A DNA stretch of 64,000 nt, from positions 10,557,501-10,621,500 of the forward strand of contig CM028915.1 of NCBI GenBank assembly GCA_016801845.1, written 5' to 3'. This document shows positions 48,864 to 64,000 of this stretch, one piece after another. Below the pieces are notes generated by a model. It did no database searches. It was given only the letters and a program-made list of their open reading frames with translations, and had not been told where the DNA came from. This DNA is from Polydactylus sextarius. Its lineage: Eukaryota > Chordata > Actinopteri > Polynemidae. The number at the start of each line of letters is the position of its first letter. The stretch's first letter is position 1. A program made the position numbers and the translations under genes.

Positions 48864-51800
48864 CTACAAATGAACATGCAGTTATAACCAGCTATCCTAA
48901 TCCAATGTGCATTTAAAAATGCGCAGTTATTGATAAGTGATTTGTTACCACCTTAAAACAGGAAGCACCAGTTTGTGGTGGTGAGATCAAAGCTGAGACC
49001 AAAGCTTGGGTGGGTGTAAAATACCAGCACCCTGCCTGCGCACAACCTTTTAAACACTTGATGAATGAGGAAACTGTGAATGTGCAGAATGAAGACTAAG
49101 ACCATATGTCACTGTGGTGGAGGTGTCAGAACACCGTTGTTTGTGCGTGTGCAAGCAAGCATGCCATACATATTTGCATTGCATTTGTGTTAGTTCGGCT
49201 ACGTGACCGGTGCAATAATAACTGGCAACATCCAGATGTCCCATGACGGCAGCTGTCAGAGAAGAGTGTTTCTCTTTTTTTTTTTTTTTTCTCTCTCTCT
49301 CTCTCTCTCTCTCACCTGCGACACAGGAAGCAGCTCTGCTCACTCTCTCTTTCACTTCCCCTTCAAGTGGAGGGCTTCTATGCCGCCTTTTCCTTGGCCT
49401 CAATGAAACTGTGTGAAAATGCTTTCTAAAGCATGATGTCAGTGCCAGAATAAAACAGTAACACTGATTGATAAAGTTAAGGGGAGGGGGTTTATTTTCA
49501 AAAATCTAATGTGGTCAAAGTTAAATCCCTTCAAATGATTTGATAGATTTTTTTTTCTTCTTCAGCCACATCAGAGTGAGTGTGTTGACATATACTTCGT
49601 AGAGACTGATGATCTGCCGCCAGTTAATCACTCAGCTAAAAATCATTGTCTAATACAGTAGTGCTGTAATATGTTTTTCTGTATCTAAACTATTTGAGAA
49701 AGGTGTTGATTAAGCTGCTCATTTAGCTGTATTATGTTAAATGATAAATGTTTGTTCATTTATTCATATCAATGAGGGTAACACTTCTAAATACGTCTAT
49801 ATCATGCTGAAATATGATGCATCATGCAATGCATTCACTTCTTTTTTTTTCTCATCGAAACAAGGGACATGCCAGCTTGTCAGACTCGGTAACAGAGCAC
49901 CATCCAGGTGTTTCTTTTTTTTTTTTGTTTTGTTTTTCCATTCTTAGCTCTACTTTTCTTTTCAGTTTGACAAGAAAATAAAAATGCACAGAAAGAGAGA
50001 CCGAAAGCGAGATGCTTTCATCCATAACATCTCAGTTGTTCTGCTCCAGTGCAGGCACTCCCTGTGGGAATTTAACAGTTAACTCCGAGCCGTTAGAGCG
50101 AGCGGACGTTATCCCGTCAGTTTTTAGTCGCTAAATTAAGTGTTCGATGTTGTCCTTCCTGTTGACAGGTTCCTAAATCTGGCCCTGCACCTCCAAGGTC
50201 TGATGTGACCGCAGTGAATAGAGACACTCAGGGAGGGAAGAGACAGCAGGCCTACAAGACTGAGATCATAGGTGGTGTTGTGGTGCACACTGCCATTCAG
50301 GTAAAGTAGAGGAAGCTAAAACCAGTGTGGTTACTATAATGACATTGTATACGGTGTCCTTGATGATGCAGAACGCAGTGCTTTTTGATGTTATGTTCTT
50401 TTATCTGATTTCATTTCAGTCAAGGAAAAAAAAATAAAAATAAAATATAGCACAGTCTTCCCTTGGTGTGTAAAAACACTGAGTATAAGTATAAGCTGAA
50501 ATCCGTGAACATGATGGTTACAGCGACCATGACTGTCATAATGGTAATGATGATGGGTTATGATGAAATGTTTCAGAATGATGGTGAAGAAACAGAAGGG
50601 AGGGAGAGGAAGGGTAACAGGCCGGGCGTGTTGAGATGCGGTTTCTGTGTGAAACAAGGAAATGTGGTGAGTACCCAACTACTTATAACTGATTAACTCT
50701 GTGTTTGAATAAAAAAAAAAAAAAAAAAGATCGTGTGGAATCTGTAATGTGGTGTGTCCCCCCCCCCCATTTTTTTTCAGAGAAAAAGTTGGAAGAGACG
50801 GTTTTTCACCCTGGATGACAACTCAGTCAGTTACTACAAATCTGAAATGGTGAGGTGCCAGACTTTATTGCATTTCCTGTCTGTTTTTGTGTGAACGGGG
50901 TCTGAATTGTGTTTGTGTTTGTCACAGGATAAGGAGCCTCTCCGAGCTATTCCACTGAGAGACATTCAGAAAGTCCATGAATGTCTCGTAAAGTCAGGGT
51001 GAGTCAAATTCTTCCACCATTTTACTTTCTCCTCGTCTGTTATCTGGATGGAGCAGAGGTAAACAAATACAAGTCATAATTTGTATATGAACAGATAACA
51101 CACTTTGAGCATGCACAGAGTCTGGATTGTTGGACTTTAAACAAATAGTTTATTGGCTAAGATGACGTTTTATTCCAAATAACTTTTCATCAGGCTTCAC
51201 TAGATTTACTGATCGGTGCAGGATAAAACTCCACTCATGTTGCAAAGATCCAACAACGGATAAAACTGGCAACATGAAGTTAGGGTCTGTCTTACAAATG
51301 CCTGCAAAATGGCTGACTTTACATTAATATGAGCCTCTTATCATATACACAGCCTCCATTTTTTCTTGCTGTATATCTCCAGTTACATCTCTACTATCTC
51401 ACAGCCAATCCTTTAGCTACTGTGTGTTTCAGCAGGATAATTTTTCACTTCCAGGGATCTGCTGCTGAGAGACAACCTGTTTGAGATCATCACCAGCTCC
51501 AGGACTTTCTACATTCAGGTAAAATCCCTTCTACTTGTTCAACTGAACTAATCTGTATTGATATAAGTCATGATTAATGAATGAGTGAAAACAGAGAATC
51601 CCCAAATGTATTGCAGCTGATTTTTTTTTTACTTGTTTTCTTTAAAATGCTCTGCTGCTGATGTGTAGCACAGGCTTTTTTTTTTTTTTTTTTTTTTTTT
51701 TAGGAGAATTAAAATGTTGTTTTTGTCAAAGGGGGACAGCCATCTGTTACCATAACAACAAATAACATCCTGTTCCTCCCCCTGGGAGAACAGCTGATGG

Positions 51801-52013
51801 AGACCACAGGGGTCTGATCAAATGGGAAGTGCTGTGAGTGAGAGAGGGGGGGGGGCAGTAAAACCAAGCACTTTTATTATTGTGTGTGCAAAAAAAAAAG
51901 GAAGCATGAAACACAAGATGTAAACAAAAATAGACTAAAACAGAGATGTTATCAAAGTGGCATAAACACCGAAGTGAAAAACCATCTTAAAGTAATTTAG
52001 TGTATTTATATAA

Positions 52014-52054
<41 letters not shown>

Positions 52055-52888
52055 TAATATATTTGTCCATCACTGAGGGAACATATACAGGGCAACAAGT
52101 TTTTCTCATTTATCTGTTTTCACTAATGCACAGAGAGATAAGTTTGTTTGAATAAACAGAAATTACTCAACTTAAATAAATAAAATAATAACATGTCAGT
52201 TAAAGGCTGCTCTGTATCTTCTGTTAACTTCTCTCTAGACGGACTCTCCAGAGGAGATGCACAGTTGGATCAGGGACATTGACTTGAAGATTCAGGAGTT
52301 CAGAGGTCCCAAGGTAACTGTGTTGTCAAGACATCGAAAACAAACTGCTGTCCTTCCTCCCTTCTTGCTCTATATAGTTAAAAGTTTAGTGAAAAACAGT
52401 GAATTGTAAATGTGGTGTTTTTGTTTTTGTCATTACAGTCTTCATTTAAACGCTCGTCTTCTCTCCATCGACGTCACAACGCCTCCTCTGCCTGTCGCGG
52501 GCAACAGAGCGACGACCGTAGACCTCCCCTCCTTAAGTCCTACTCCGTGGCGCCGGGCTGGCAGCCCTGGACGCCGGTCCCCCCGTGTGAGCCCTCCATC
52601 ATGGACGTAGAGGACGAGGACAGCCCTTTCAGCTCCGTACCGACCTTGCCTTCTCTCTCCTCCTCCTCCACCTCTTCCTCCACCTCCTCCTCCTCCAACT
52701 CCCTCTCTACCCCGGCCCCTAACCCCAGCGCGAACCCCATACCTTCGACCAGCGGACTGGGGCTCCTCACGGCGTCGGGAGATGTGGCAAGTGGACGTCG
52801 GAGACACCGCTCTCAGCCTCAGTCTCACACCGGCTGCAGCTTCCCCTTCAGCCTGGATGACGACGGCATCCGCACCACAGACGTCTAG
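47623..52888 (+). CDS. plekha2: PLEKHA2 / TAPP2, tandem PH-domain adaptor for PI(3,4)P2
   Basis: Coding exons: 47623-47763, 47901-47957, 48503-48551, 48705-48802, 50169-50300, 50577-50666, 50781-50849, 50928-50998, 51455-51518, 52239-52313, 52439-52888. The product is 431 aa (human 425), with every junction in phase. PH1 covers about residues 7-113 (CGFLDIEEKEN...RRYFILDTQ). PH2 covers about 178-283 and carries the phosphoinositide-binding KQGNVRKSWKRRFF strand-loop (K185-F198). The linker YKTEIIGGVVVHT is conserved, while the human SQSYIPTSG-type segment is missing. The tail has a Ser/Thr/Pro low-complexity run, then conserved RRRHRS, FSLDDDGIRT and the C-terminal PDZ ligand TDV. Known family: TAPP2 is recruited to plasma membrane PI(3,4)P2 after PI3K signalling and binds PDZ proteins such as syntrophins. 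Confidence 0.96.
48815..48861. repeat. (CA)n microsatellite in plekha2 intron
   Basis: A pure CA run begins about 13 bp after the GTGAGTAC donor of the 48705-48802 exon. Confidence 0.95.
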
Positions 52889-53030
52889 TTTGCTGAAGTC
52901 TGTCCAGACTCCTGTGTGGACTAAAGTGTTGGTACCTGCTTTAAAATGAATGTGACTGGTTAATAATAGTATTCCCTGCTAATGAAGTGACACTGTGACC
53001 ATCTGCCTCAATGCCATGAGATGAGATTGA

Positions 53031-53043
53031 GGCCCCCTGCTGG
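53031..53043 (-). promoter_or_regulatory. CTCF-like motif in plekha2 3' UTR
   Basis: On the minus strand this reads CCAGCAGGGGGCC, matching the core of the vertebrate CTCF motif. It is one of several such cores in the window. Confidence 0.45.
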
Positions 53044-54144
53044 TCTTAAAGAAGTGGAAGGACACTGAGAGGCACAATGTTTGTTGTTCACAGGACTGTG
53101 AAAAAGTAGAATGATGATAATGATGATGAGCGTTTTTAGTGCAACTTCCTCTGAAAACTTGAATAATCTTGTTAGTTGTTCATGCGGACTTATTACAAAT
53201 TATGGCACATGCTTTCAATCTGTTGGACTTTGGGCTCTCATTGGTCACTAGGATTGTATTTTCAACTCTGCTACAAGTATTCACAAACAAGTGTTTAAAA
53301 TCATTTTAACACAGTACTATTATTATGTATTCTTATACTCAACATTCTGTTCACAAAATACTTAAATAATTCTAACTTTTTTTGTTTTCCTGATGAGCCG
53401 AGCAGTGTTTTTCCCTCTTTTTTTTTTTTTACCTGAGACACATCAACTTAACTTCATTAATAATTAACAAGCATTTATTACTACAGTCCACTCAGCCGTC
53501 TGGGGGGTGGGAGGGTATCTTGTAGGTCATAAAAAAAGGTACTCACTCACATGCCAACTGACTTATTTTAATCTGTATAAACAGAAGATGGAGTCAGCAG
53601 CAGCTTTTATGTGTTTGCACTATGTTTGTACACTTTTCTTATATCTTAATACTCAGCTTAAAGATCAATTGTCATTAAACTGTGACTCCTCTTTTAGCTT
53701 TTAACATGGTACCGTAACAACACAGCTGTGTTTTCATGGTACATGGTTGTAGAATGTACTTCCAATATCAAAGTTCAGCTGTTCAACTGGTTGACAGCTA
53801 TGTAAATGTGATTTGATTTCCTTTATTGCAGCATTACGTGGGAAAATGTGCCACTACGTTTGGTAATTTAATTGAAATTCCGCACTTTGCCTTTTTTTTT
53901 TTTTTTTTTCATTTTTACTTGTGTTTTTTTTTTTCTACAGTCACAGCTTTCACAGCAGATATATATCAGCTTCCTCTGAGAAGATGTGTCAGATGCTTTG
54001 TGATGTTACACCAGCAGTCTCAACCCCTCTCAGGTTCACCTCAACAACTCATTGATGTGGTACCATTTTCCATGCCTTGTTTCCGTTTTCTGACGCCGTG
54101 TGCACTTGTCTGCCTGCGTATAATGTTAATTTTTCTTCTTGTAC

Positions 54145-54150
54145 ATTAAA
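54145..54150 (+). terminator. plekha2: polyadenylation signal ATTAAA, probable plekha2 3' end
   Basis: The common variant hexamer is followed by a T/GT-rich stretch. There is no better signal between the stop codon and this position. Confidence 0.45.
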
Positions 54151-55437
54151 TGATGCTTTTTATTTGTGTCGTTGGACTGTTTTTGATCAACTCTCAAGCG
54201 TGTGGGTTGTTGCAGTAGTTTTAGTTTTCAAACTCTGCCACCTAGTGGCCTCTGTGTCAGTCCAAACAGCACAAAGAAAACTAAAGTGATGACATTAAGA
54301 CTTTCAACTTTTATTGTCATTTTCTCTCTAAAAGGGCAAAAATGTGCAACTTTCAGACATGCTGAGAGGGTCAGGGCTGACATATTTGCCCTTTAACACC
54401 GTCAACTTAAACATGAATGCCATGTAGATACAAATACAAAAGCATGCATACACATCCAACTCCAATGCCCAGAGGCTGTGTTAACCGAAGTGTTTCACAC
54501 GTCCAGTGCAAAGGTCCATTAGGTAAAATGCCTAAAACTTCGTCCTGACCTCTGTCCACTTCCCTGTCTGCCTCCCGGTGCAGCTGTGTGGCTGCAGGAC
54601 CGGCGAGAGTAAAACGTCTCCACTGAACAGTTTAAATTGTGGTTAGGTTAAAAAAAAAGGGCCCTGAGTGCCCGTGAAATGTCAGCTGTGTTTGAAATGA
54701 CTTTTCAGTCTGTTAAAGATGGAGCTCCTCTAGGTACTCACACAAATTCAAGCAGAAACGTGGAGATGATGTGTAGTGATGAAAAGTTACAGGAAAACTA
54801 TGGTGCAGTTGCTGGAAGATGAAGGCAACTAGAGAATAATGTATCTTGAAGTAATAAAATCCAAATGATTTTTTTTTTGCCATTTTGAAAACCCTCTGAA
54901 CAATGTGGTTTTGGCACATTGATGTAAGTCCTACTATTAATATAATCCAGTGTGCCATTGACTTTCTAATCTCTCTAATTCAGTGTCTGTTCATGGAAAT
55001 GAAGAGATTCGTCTGCAAAATGGCAACAAGCTCAAAGCCCTCCAGGCTGAATTTCTTGTTCCTAATATAAAGGTCACGTAGCACTTCAGTTTGACGCCTG
55101 TGAGTGACAGCAGCTCTGAGGGCAGACGGACACACTGCTCCCTTAAATGTTAATGTTCCCACATGGATGACTCTGCACCAGACTGTTCTGCCTCCTTCCC
55201 TTTCTCTCCACCTCTCTCTGTCTCTTTCTCTCTCTGTCTCTCTCTTTCCACCTGGTCTTGATATTGTTACACTGGATTTAAATGTTTTAAAATATATTAA
55301 TCACTCACAGTATGTTACTGTGTGTAGACCAGCTTAAGGAAGGTGGATATTGTGACAGAAGTGGTGCGTTTTGTTTCTTTTGGATCATGTCACGTTGGCA
55401 CCTTTGCCCCTTTTAGTTCCCTGTTTGCAAAGGAAAA

Positions 55438-55454
55438 CCACTAGAGGGAGCTGC
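55438..55454 (+). promoter_or_regulatory. CTCF-like motif between plekha2 and tbx5
   Basis: CCACTAGAGGGAGCTGC fits the CTCF core on the plus strand. It is oriented opposite to the 53031 and 54237 sites. Confidence 0.45.
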
Positions 55455-57287
55455 AAGACACCACACTGTCACTGTCGAGATCAGAGAGACAGAGAGAGAG
55501 AGAGAGAGAAAGGGAGGAACATGCAGGCAGATCAAAGTGCAAGAAGCAGCTTTCCTCGATTACAAACACTCACTTTAAAACCCAGTAAAACCTCACATAC
55601 ATGAATAATATCACGCTGTTCGATGTTCAACAAAAACAAGTATGATTGAAATGAGGACGATTTGTCACATGTTCATCAATGAAACGCACATAATGTTTCC
55701 CTTGTTTGTGCCTGACACTGGCACGTTATTTACGTCCTCATACCATCCTGTCACTTTCAAAATAAAAGCCCCAACTGAGACAGAATTGAAGGATCAGGTC
55801 AGAATCACTTCAGTCATTACAAAAATAACAGTTGCAGCTAAAAACAAAACAGTTAAGTCAAGTTTCACTCCATGAAGGGAAGGTTTCTGTTTTAATAATT
55901 ACAGTTTTATGGTGGTATTCACTACTTAATATATTATCAGCATGAGAAACTGGTAGGTTAGATAGATGACAGGTTAGAGACTATTATATATCAACTTAAT
56001 ATTGCTGTTTATTTCTATATTTCTTAAGTTAGTCTAACACACTGTAAAAGTGCTGTGATTGCAGGTATAATACTGATTGAGTCTTAAAGTGAGTTTTAAA
56101 ATGTCTCTGGTGAGTTCACCCATGAATGATGATAAACTAATATTATTAATTTTTTTTACCTTGAGGCATCAGGTGAAACTATCTCTAGAGTTTGAGTCTT
56201 TTTTTTTTTTTTTTTTTTTTGAGTGTGTGTTGAGGTTTTGTTGTATCTGAGTAAAACTGACCTTTGTGACATTATCCAACACCAAACCACTAAATGATGT
56301 CAAATGAAGCCACTTTCACAACAACACATACATGGACTTTAAAGACGAACACAACATTTAACTAAGCCTGTGCAGAAAGCAGAGTCTCTCTAACATGTGT
56401 AATATGAAGTCATATTAATGTGGAACAGGTTTTTCCTTCATCTGGACTCAGAGGCCCCGTCTGGACCACTGCCAAACCCCCACCCTCCACTGTTCCCACA
56501 TCAGACCGCCTTACAAACTGGAGGCGGGGGGGTGCTTGGAATGTATTTTGCCCTGTGTGATGTGATTGTTTGCAGAGAAATGGGTTGACCTTGCCCCCTG
56601 ATGCCACACACACTCGCTCTGGCCGAGCCGAAGGTGTGTGAGACAGACCTGCTGAGTGCAGGGGGTCTGGGACCCCTTCACCACTTCCTCCAGACAGAGA
56701 ACAGAGGATCCAGTCAGCTGAAACCAGGATGGGACAATAATGAGCCGTCCAGCCACCACCGCCACCTCATTTCAGGTATTATTGAAATCTTCGCTTCTCT
56801 CTTTTCAGGGATAAGAAACATATGAGGAATTATATTTGTGAAAAAACAAAAAAAAAAAAAAAAAAAGCAAAACCCAGTTTAAGAACCAGACTCATTACTC
56901 AGTGTTTTAAGATTTGAAATTTAAATAAGTGAATGTGCTCAGATAAACATTAACCTTCTGAATAAATAATTCTATAGCGTGTGTTAACATTATAAATATT
57001 TTATTTGAAGTTGATTTTCTAATATTTTTTTAAAAACACAACATGCAATGAAACATTTGGCGAAAATTTTTGCTGCAAAAAAATATTTAATGGAGTTGGA
57101 ATTAATTTCATCTCAGTAGTTTATTTTTGTATGATTTATCTACTATATTTTTGTTTTTAAAAAAAAAGCTGATTTATGATATAATAATTAGGTCTAATTG
57201 TTTTTAATGCTTATTTAGAGATTAGAGACTGGATAATTGATCCAAAAATCTGAAAAAGTTAATATGGTGATAAAGTTATATATATAA

Positions 57288-57290
<3 letters not shown>

Positions 57291-57368
<78 letters not shown>
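57291..57368. repeat. (TA)39 microsatellite
   Basis: A 78-bp pure TA run in the plekha2-tbx5 interval. Such runs are able to extrude cruciforms. Confidence 0.97.
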
Positions 57369-57372
<4 letters not shown>

Positions 57373-57855
57373 TTCAGCTGTATTTTAACTCATGACGTAA
57401 TTTGACTTATTTATTCATTTCGCTTGAATAACCGCAAAGGAGAAAGTTTAACAGAACTTTTTCGGAAGTACTGTATTAATATTATATTTGCGCTTACATA
57501 TTTGTGTTTTTACTTTTTTTTTTTTTAAGATATCCTCCAAATAACTTTCAAAATAAAACAGATATTAGCAGTATTTCATGTATGTCGTGTATGTGAATTT
57601 GTTTTTGGCCAAATCACTCATTTTGAATTATTTGTTCAACAGTTTTTATTTATTTATTTATTTTTGTTGTTTTTACAACGGAAATCCGTAGAATGATTTA
57701 CTTTATTTCTACATGAAAGAGTAACTACTGCCTCAACTCGCTGATAAGAGCACATCAATATCTCTGGCCTGTCCGGGAGGGATTATAAATGTAGAGGCCA
57801 GTAATTAATATGAGTCAGCGTGTTGGCTCTTTCAGAAAATCACTTCAGAGTCAAA

Positions 57856-57893
57856 GAAAAAAAAAAAAAAAAGAAGAAGAAGAAGAAGAAGAA
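57856..57893. repeat. poly(A)-(GAA)n tract
   Basis: A homopurine A-run followed by seven GAA units. It begins just after the motif-dense block upstream of tbx5. Confidence 0.9.
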
Positions 57894-58609
57894 GCTGTGT
57901 GAGTTTACTTCACTGGTTCTTTTGTTCCAGTGGCGTTTTCAGATAATTACTGGGTTGTTTTTTGTTTTTTTTTGTTTTTTTTTTTTTTTAATGCAAAGCT
58001 GTCTTTATTTACATTAAGAAATATTTAGGTCTGTGTTTTGATTTGCCACATCTGTTTATTTCTCTTTAGTTGGAAAAGTGAAAATACTGACCTCTGGACT
58101 GAACTAATTCTCAAGTATATCTCCGATAAACCCTCAGTGTAAACAGATATAATGAATGTCATAAACATCTGCTATTTCAGAGTGTGACAGCAAAACGCTA
58201 ACATACATAAAGAATGCGGTGTGGTCGACATAGTTAAAGAGACGTTCGTGTGTTTTCTTAATAGCTTGTGTGTGTTTTAAAGTATCAGAATATTGAATAA
58301 TCCTAAAAAGCCGTTTCATCAAAACTTGATATGGTGCTAATTTTTGCAGGAATGCCTCAGTACAAGTGATTAAATTATAATCAATTGTTAGACCAGTTGA
58401 ATTTTACTGAATTGAACAATTTATTTTGCACATTTGCACAATAATCTAACACTGAAGATAAATATGTACGCTGAAGAAAGAAAAAAAGCACAGACGCTGC
58501 GTGTGACTGTGAAATCTGCGTACAAATTGACAGGATTATTGGTTAAGTATCAGAGCAGATCGGAAACTTGATGGGTCTGCGTGCACCACAAGTGCACGCA
58601 CACATAGGC

Positions 58610-60530
58610 ACGCGCGCGCGCGCACACACACACACAAACATTGTGTCAGTGGCAGCGCGCTCAAGGGCTGCGTCCGCGTGTCGCGCTTTGCAGGAGGAGG
58701 AGAGAACGTGCACCGCGCTGGTAGTAACCGTGAGTCTCTCTTAAACTCTCTCTCTTTCTCTCGTCCTCATGCTATAAACTGATAATTTAACAGGGTAAGA
58801 GCTGCAGTCATCAAAGGCTCTTTAATGTAACAGACAGATACACGTAAATGCGTAAAAACCGAGAAATTCTCGCGCGTAAAAGGCGATTTTACGCACAAGG
58901 TTTCCCTAAGATCTACAACATAATAATTAAATTTAGTCAAAATACCTAATCATGTATTTCGTTATGAATATGTTCACGTCCAATACATCAATAAAAAGCT
59001 GCAGTAATTTGTATAACAGGCGTTTAAACCCAGCGCACCTGTCACGTTTCTCGACAAAAGATGCAATAGAAACATTTTGAGAAAATTATTATTGTGGTTG
59101 ACTGATGCTTAAATCTGTACAAAACACTCTGAAGTGGCAAGACCTGACGTGGTGGCAGGATGGCAGGAATGGCGTGGAAAGCACAGGGAACGCAAATCAG
59201 TACAAACTGGTAACGGAGAGATCCGGCGTGTTGACCCCACAGTGACCTCTTCAACTTTAAACTCTGGATGCCTCCGGGATCTACAATAATCCAGTCAAAG
59301 TGATGCGCGCTCGCGCCAACGCGCTGCTGCTGCCGCCGCCACAGGCCTCCTGCCCATGCATCTATAATCTACCATGAGATAATGTGTGTGTTTCTCTCGT
59401 GTGAGATTAGGCCACTGGGTTTGAAAAACAAATGATTTCAGGAAATACACAAAAAACAGATCCATATCAATTTATATGTAGATAACAAGTAAAAGATGTG
59501 ATTTATAGACCCATATGAGGCACTGGCATGAATTTATCATCAGTCTGATGATGATTCCAGTTGGCTGCCCTCCCCACCAGCGGAAAAAACACATCCTGTA
59601 GTTTCTTGTCAGCCATCTTATTTGGAAATTCTGGATATTTCCCCAAAATTGGTCTAAAACTTTTTTTGTTTGTTTTTCCTATTAAACCTGACCCTCGCCT
59701 CCTTCAACAACAGTTGCAAGTTTCTCTCAACTAACAGTTGGATGTTAATCCACTTTTTCAGGTAGAAATCTTTTTGATTTGTGTGACGCGGTATTAGATG
59801 AGGTTTATGCTGCAGGGACAAACAGACGATGTGAATAATAATAATGTTTTTGAAAAATAAATAATTCTCGCGTGAGTGTGCGTGTAGGTCAACGTGTGTG
59901 CGTGTGTTTATGCGCGCGCGCGTGTATGATTGGCCAGTGTCACAGCCGTGATTTGGGCTGCAGATACCGATGCACCGTGCAGACCTATGGGAGCGCAGGG
60001 AAGGCAGAAAGGGGGAGGGCAGACTCTCTGAGACTTGACTCCATTTGTAAAAGAAGGATCTGATGAACAGGGTTCAGATCCGGGCTGCCTCTGCGTCCGC
60101 GAGGGCGATAAGGAGAAGCGCGGTGGGGGAAGAGATTAATGAGGAAGGAATTACAGCCGGTTTGAACGGATCTCAGCCTTCGCTGTAGCCGCCGGTGACT
60201 GAGAGGGGGAGGAGGCAGCGGAGCGGACGAGCCGCGGTCAGCGCGCAGGGAGAGACGGACACACGGCGCGGAGAGGAAAAAAAAACATCACTGGTCTTAG
60301 TCTAGCCTATTTCAAAGCCGCACGGCGGAAATCATGGTGGACTTCTGAGACGCGATACGACAGGAACATTGGCACAGTCGGGACTTTTTATTTTTTTATT
60401 TTATTTTTTGTATTTATTTTAAAAACAAAAATAAGTCTACGGGAAATCAGAAATCAGAGCGAGGCTGCAAAGCGGAGAAGGAGCAGGATGAGCGTGTTTT
60501 CTGCAGGGAGAGCAGAGCAGTGCGTTTGAG
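58610..60530 (+). promoter_or_regulatory. tbx5: tbx5 5' region: CpG-rich promoter(s) and noncoding exon
   Basis: CpG-rich patches occur at 58610-58740, about 59300-59350 and 59870-60290. A candidate noncoding exon ends at 60530 (TTTGAG/GTAAAGG), and the next acceptor is at 61364, six bases before the start codon. A second donor-like ACC/GTGAGTCT at about 58730 may end an alternative first exon. Exact transcription starts cannot be placed. Confidence 0.45.
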
Positions 60531-61370
60531 GTAAAGGCCTGAGAGAGAGAGAGAGACTCTATCCAAAATACACACATGCACGCACGTTATACAAAAAGCT
60601 GCTGCTAGACACTGATGTGCAGTTTAAGTTCTGCTTCAGTTTTTTTTTAAAAAAAACACGTGGGTAGAGTCACAGTTCACACTGAGGTATGTAAAGCTCC
60701 AGTTTTATCACTGCGTTCAAAATGCCACATGTGAATTATAGTACATATAATCTAACCACTGTATATAACACACAATGTGACATACATGCATGATCAATAG
60801 TAAAGCTGTATGCTACAGCCTTCTTGGAAACTCACATTAAAGTTCATCCACATTTAATCTCCTTATTGGTGGAAGCTTATAATGAGGTTTTCAGCTCATT
60901 TAGTGACCTAAGTCACTGTAAAACATCATAAAGTAACGTGAGTCGTTTTTATTGTGCTGTTTTGAAAAGAGAAAACCAGAGGTTATTAGTAGTTTTCACA
61001 ATAATATCAATAATCGTATATAGACACATAATAAAGGCAGTGAAGCGCCTCTGAGCAGCAGTCTGGGGAATCAGTGTTTTGACCTATCGAATGTAAAAAT
61101 GTAACATTAATCAATTTTATTGAAACGAGACTTAAATTGCACCAAATAGCCATGCTGCAAATTATATTTTTGTCAAGTTATGAACTAGATATGTATGAAA
61201 TGTTCAGTGATAACCACACAACCTTAAAACAAATGTGTTTGCTTTAGGTCTACAGTTAAAATTGCGTGTTGGACTCACCACAAACCATATCCAAAACTTA
61301 AAAAATGCACAATAAAACATATAACACTTACCTCTCTCTCTATCTGTGTGTGTGTGTGTTTCAGTGGGAC

Positions 61371-64000
<2,630 letters not shown>

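Larger units (their letters stand above)
52889..54165 (+). other. plekha2: plekha2 3' UTR
   Basis: Noncoding, T-rich sequence runs from the TAG to an ATTAAA at 54145-54150 with a TTTATTTGTGTCG downstream element. A CTCF-like GGCCCCCTGCTGG lies at 53031-53043 within it. Confidence 0.5.
54170..58600. other. intergenic region, plekha2 to tbx5
   Basis: No coding gene is recognised in 4.4 kb. CTCF-like motifs lie at 54237-54249 (minus) and 55438-55454 (plus). A TTTATT at 54309-54314 is a possible minus-strand polyadenylation signal. A GC-rich complex block covers about 56410-56780, a (TA)n tract 57291-57368, and a motif-dense block 57721-57840. Upstream enhancers of tbx5 would be expected in such a region, but none is proven. 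Confidence 0.6.

Overview
The window is vertebrate nuclear DNA, almost certainly from a ray-finned (teleost) fish, probably a percomorph. Coding sequence is split into short exons with GT-AG introns and phase-matched junctions. Introns are compact, dinucleotide microsatellites ((CA/TG)n, (TA)n, (CT)n) are very abundant, and the proteins are clear but diverged relatives of human proteins. There are no bacterial, plasmid or phage features, no CRISPR array, and no recognisable tRNA or rRNA.

Layout, left to right. (1) 187-2348, minus strand: the first three coding exons of a CLUH-like (clustered mitochondria) gene that continues off the left edge. (2) 2.35-3.96 kb: a divergent intergenic region with a palindromic CRE and a GC box. 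(3) 4516-12988, plus: a complete ddhd2 gene (WWE - lipase GHSLG - SAM - DDHD). Its linker region holds a 105-nt exon and a possible 27-nt microexon that I do not recall from the human protein. (4) 16.9-37.8 kb, plus: tacc1, with at least two in-phase alternative first coding exons (18498 and 25769), a short central region and an intact C-terminal TACC coiled coil. (5) 40161-41696, plus: a three-exon, secreted/GPI-anchored Ly6/uPAR-type three-finger protein. (6) 47623-52888, plus: complete plekha2 (TAPP2), with two PH domains, a serine-rich tail and a C-terminal PDZ ligand. (7) 54.2-60.5 kb: an AT-rich intergenic stretch with possible regulatory blocks, passing into a GC-rich 5' region. (8) 61371-64000, plus: the first exons of a tbx5 gene, cut off inside the T-box by the right edge.

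The genes do not form an operon-like functional unit. DDHD2, TACC1 and PLEKHA2 are neighbours on human chromosome 8p11 (with FGFR1 and others between DDHD2 and TACC1), so most of the window is a compacted piece of that block. The Ly6-like gene and tbx5 (human 12q24) are additions or rearrangements relative to mammals. I found no previously undescribed biological system that I can defend. The most interesting leads are the candidate extra ddhd2 exons, the phase-matched tacc1 first exons (one with an N-myristoylation-type start), an exact RFX X-box palindrome in a tacc1 intron, CTCF-like motifs near gene boundaries, and a long hairpin upstream of plekha2 coding sequence.

All exon boundaries were read by eye from splice consensus, phase and remembered homologues. 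Transcript data were not available.
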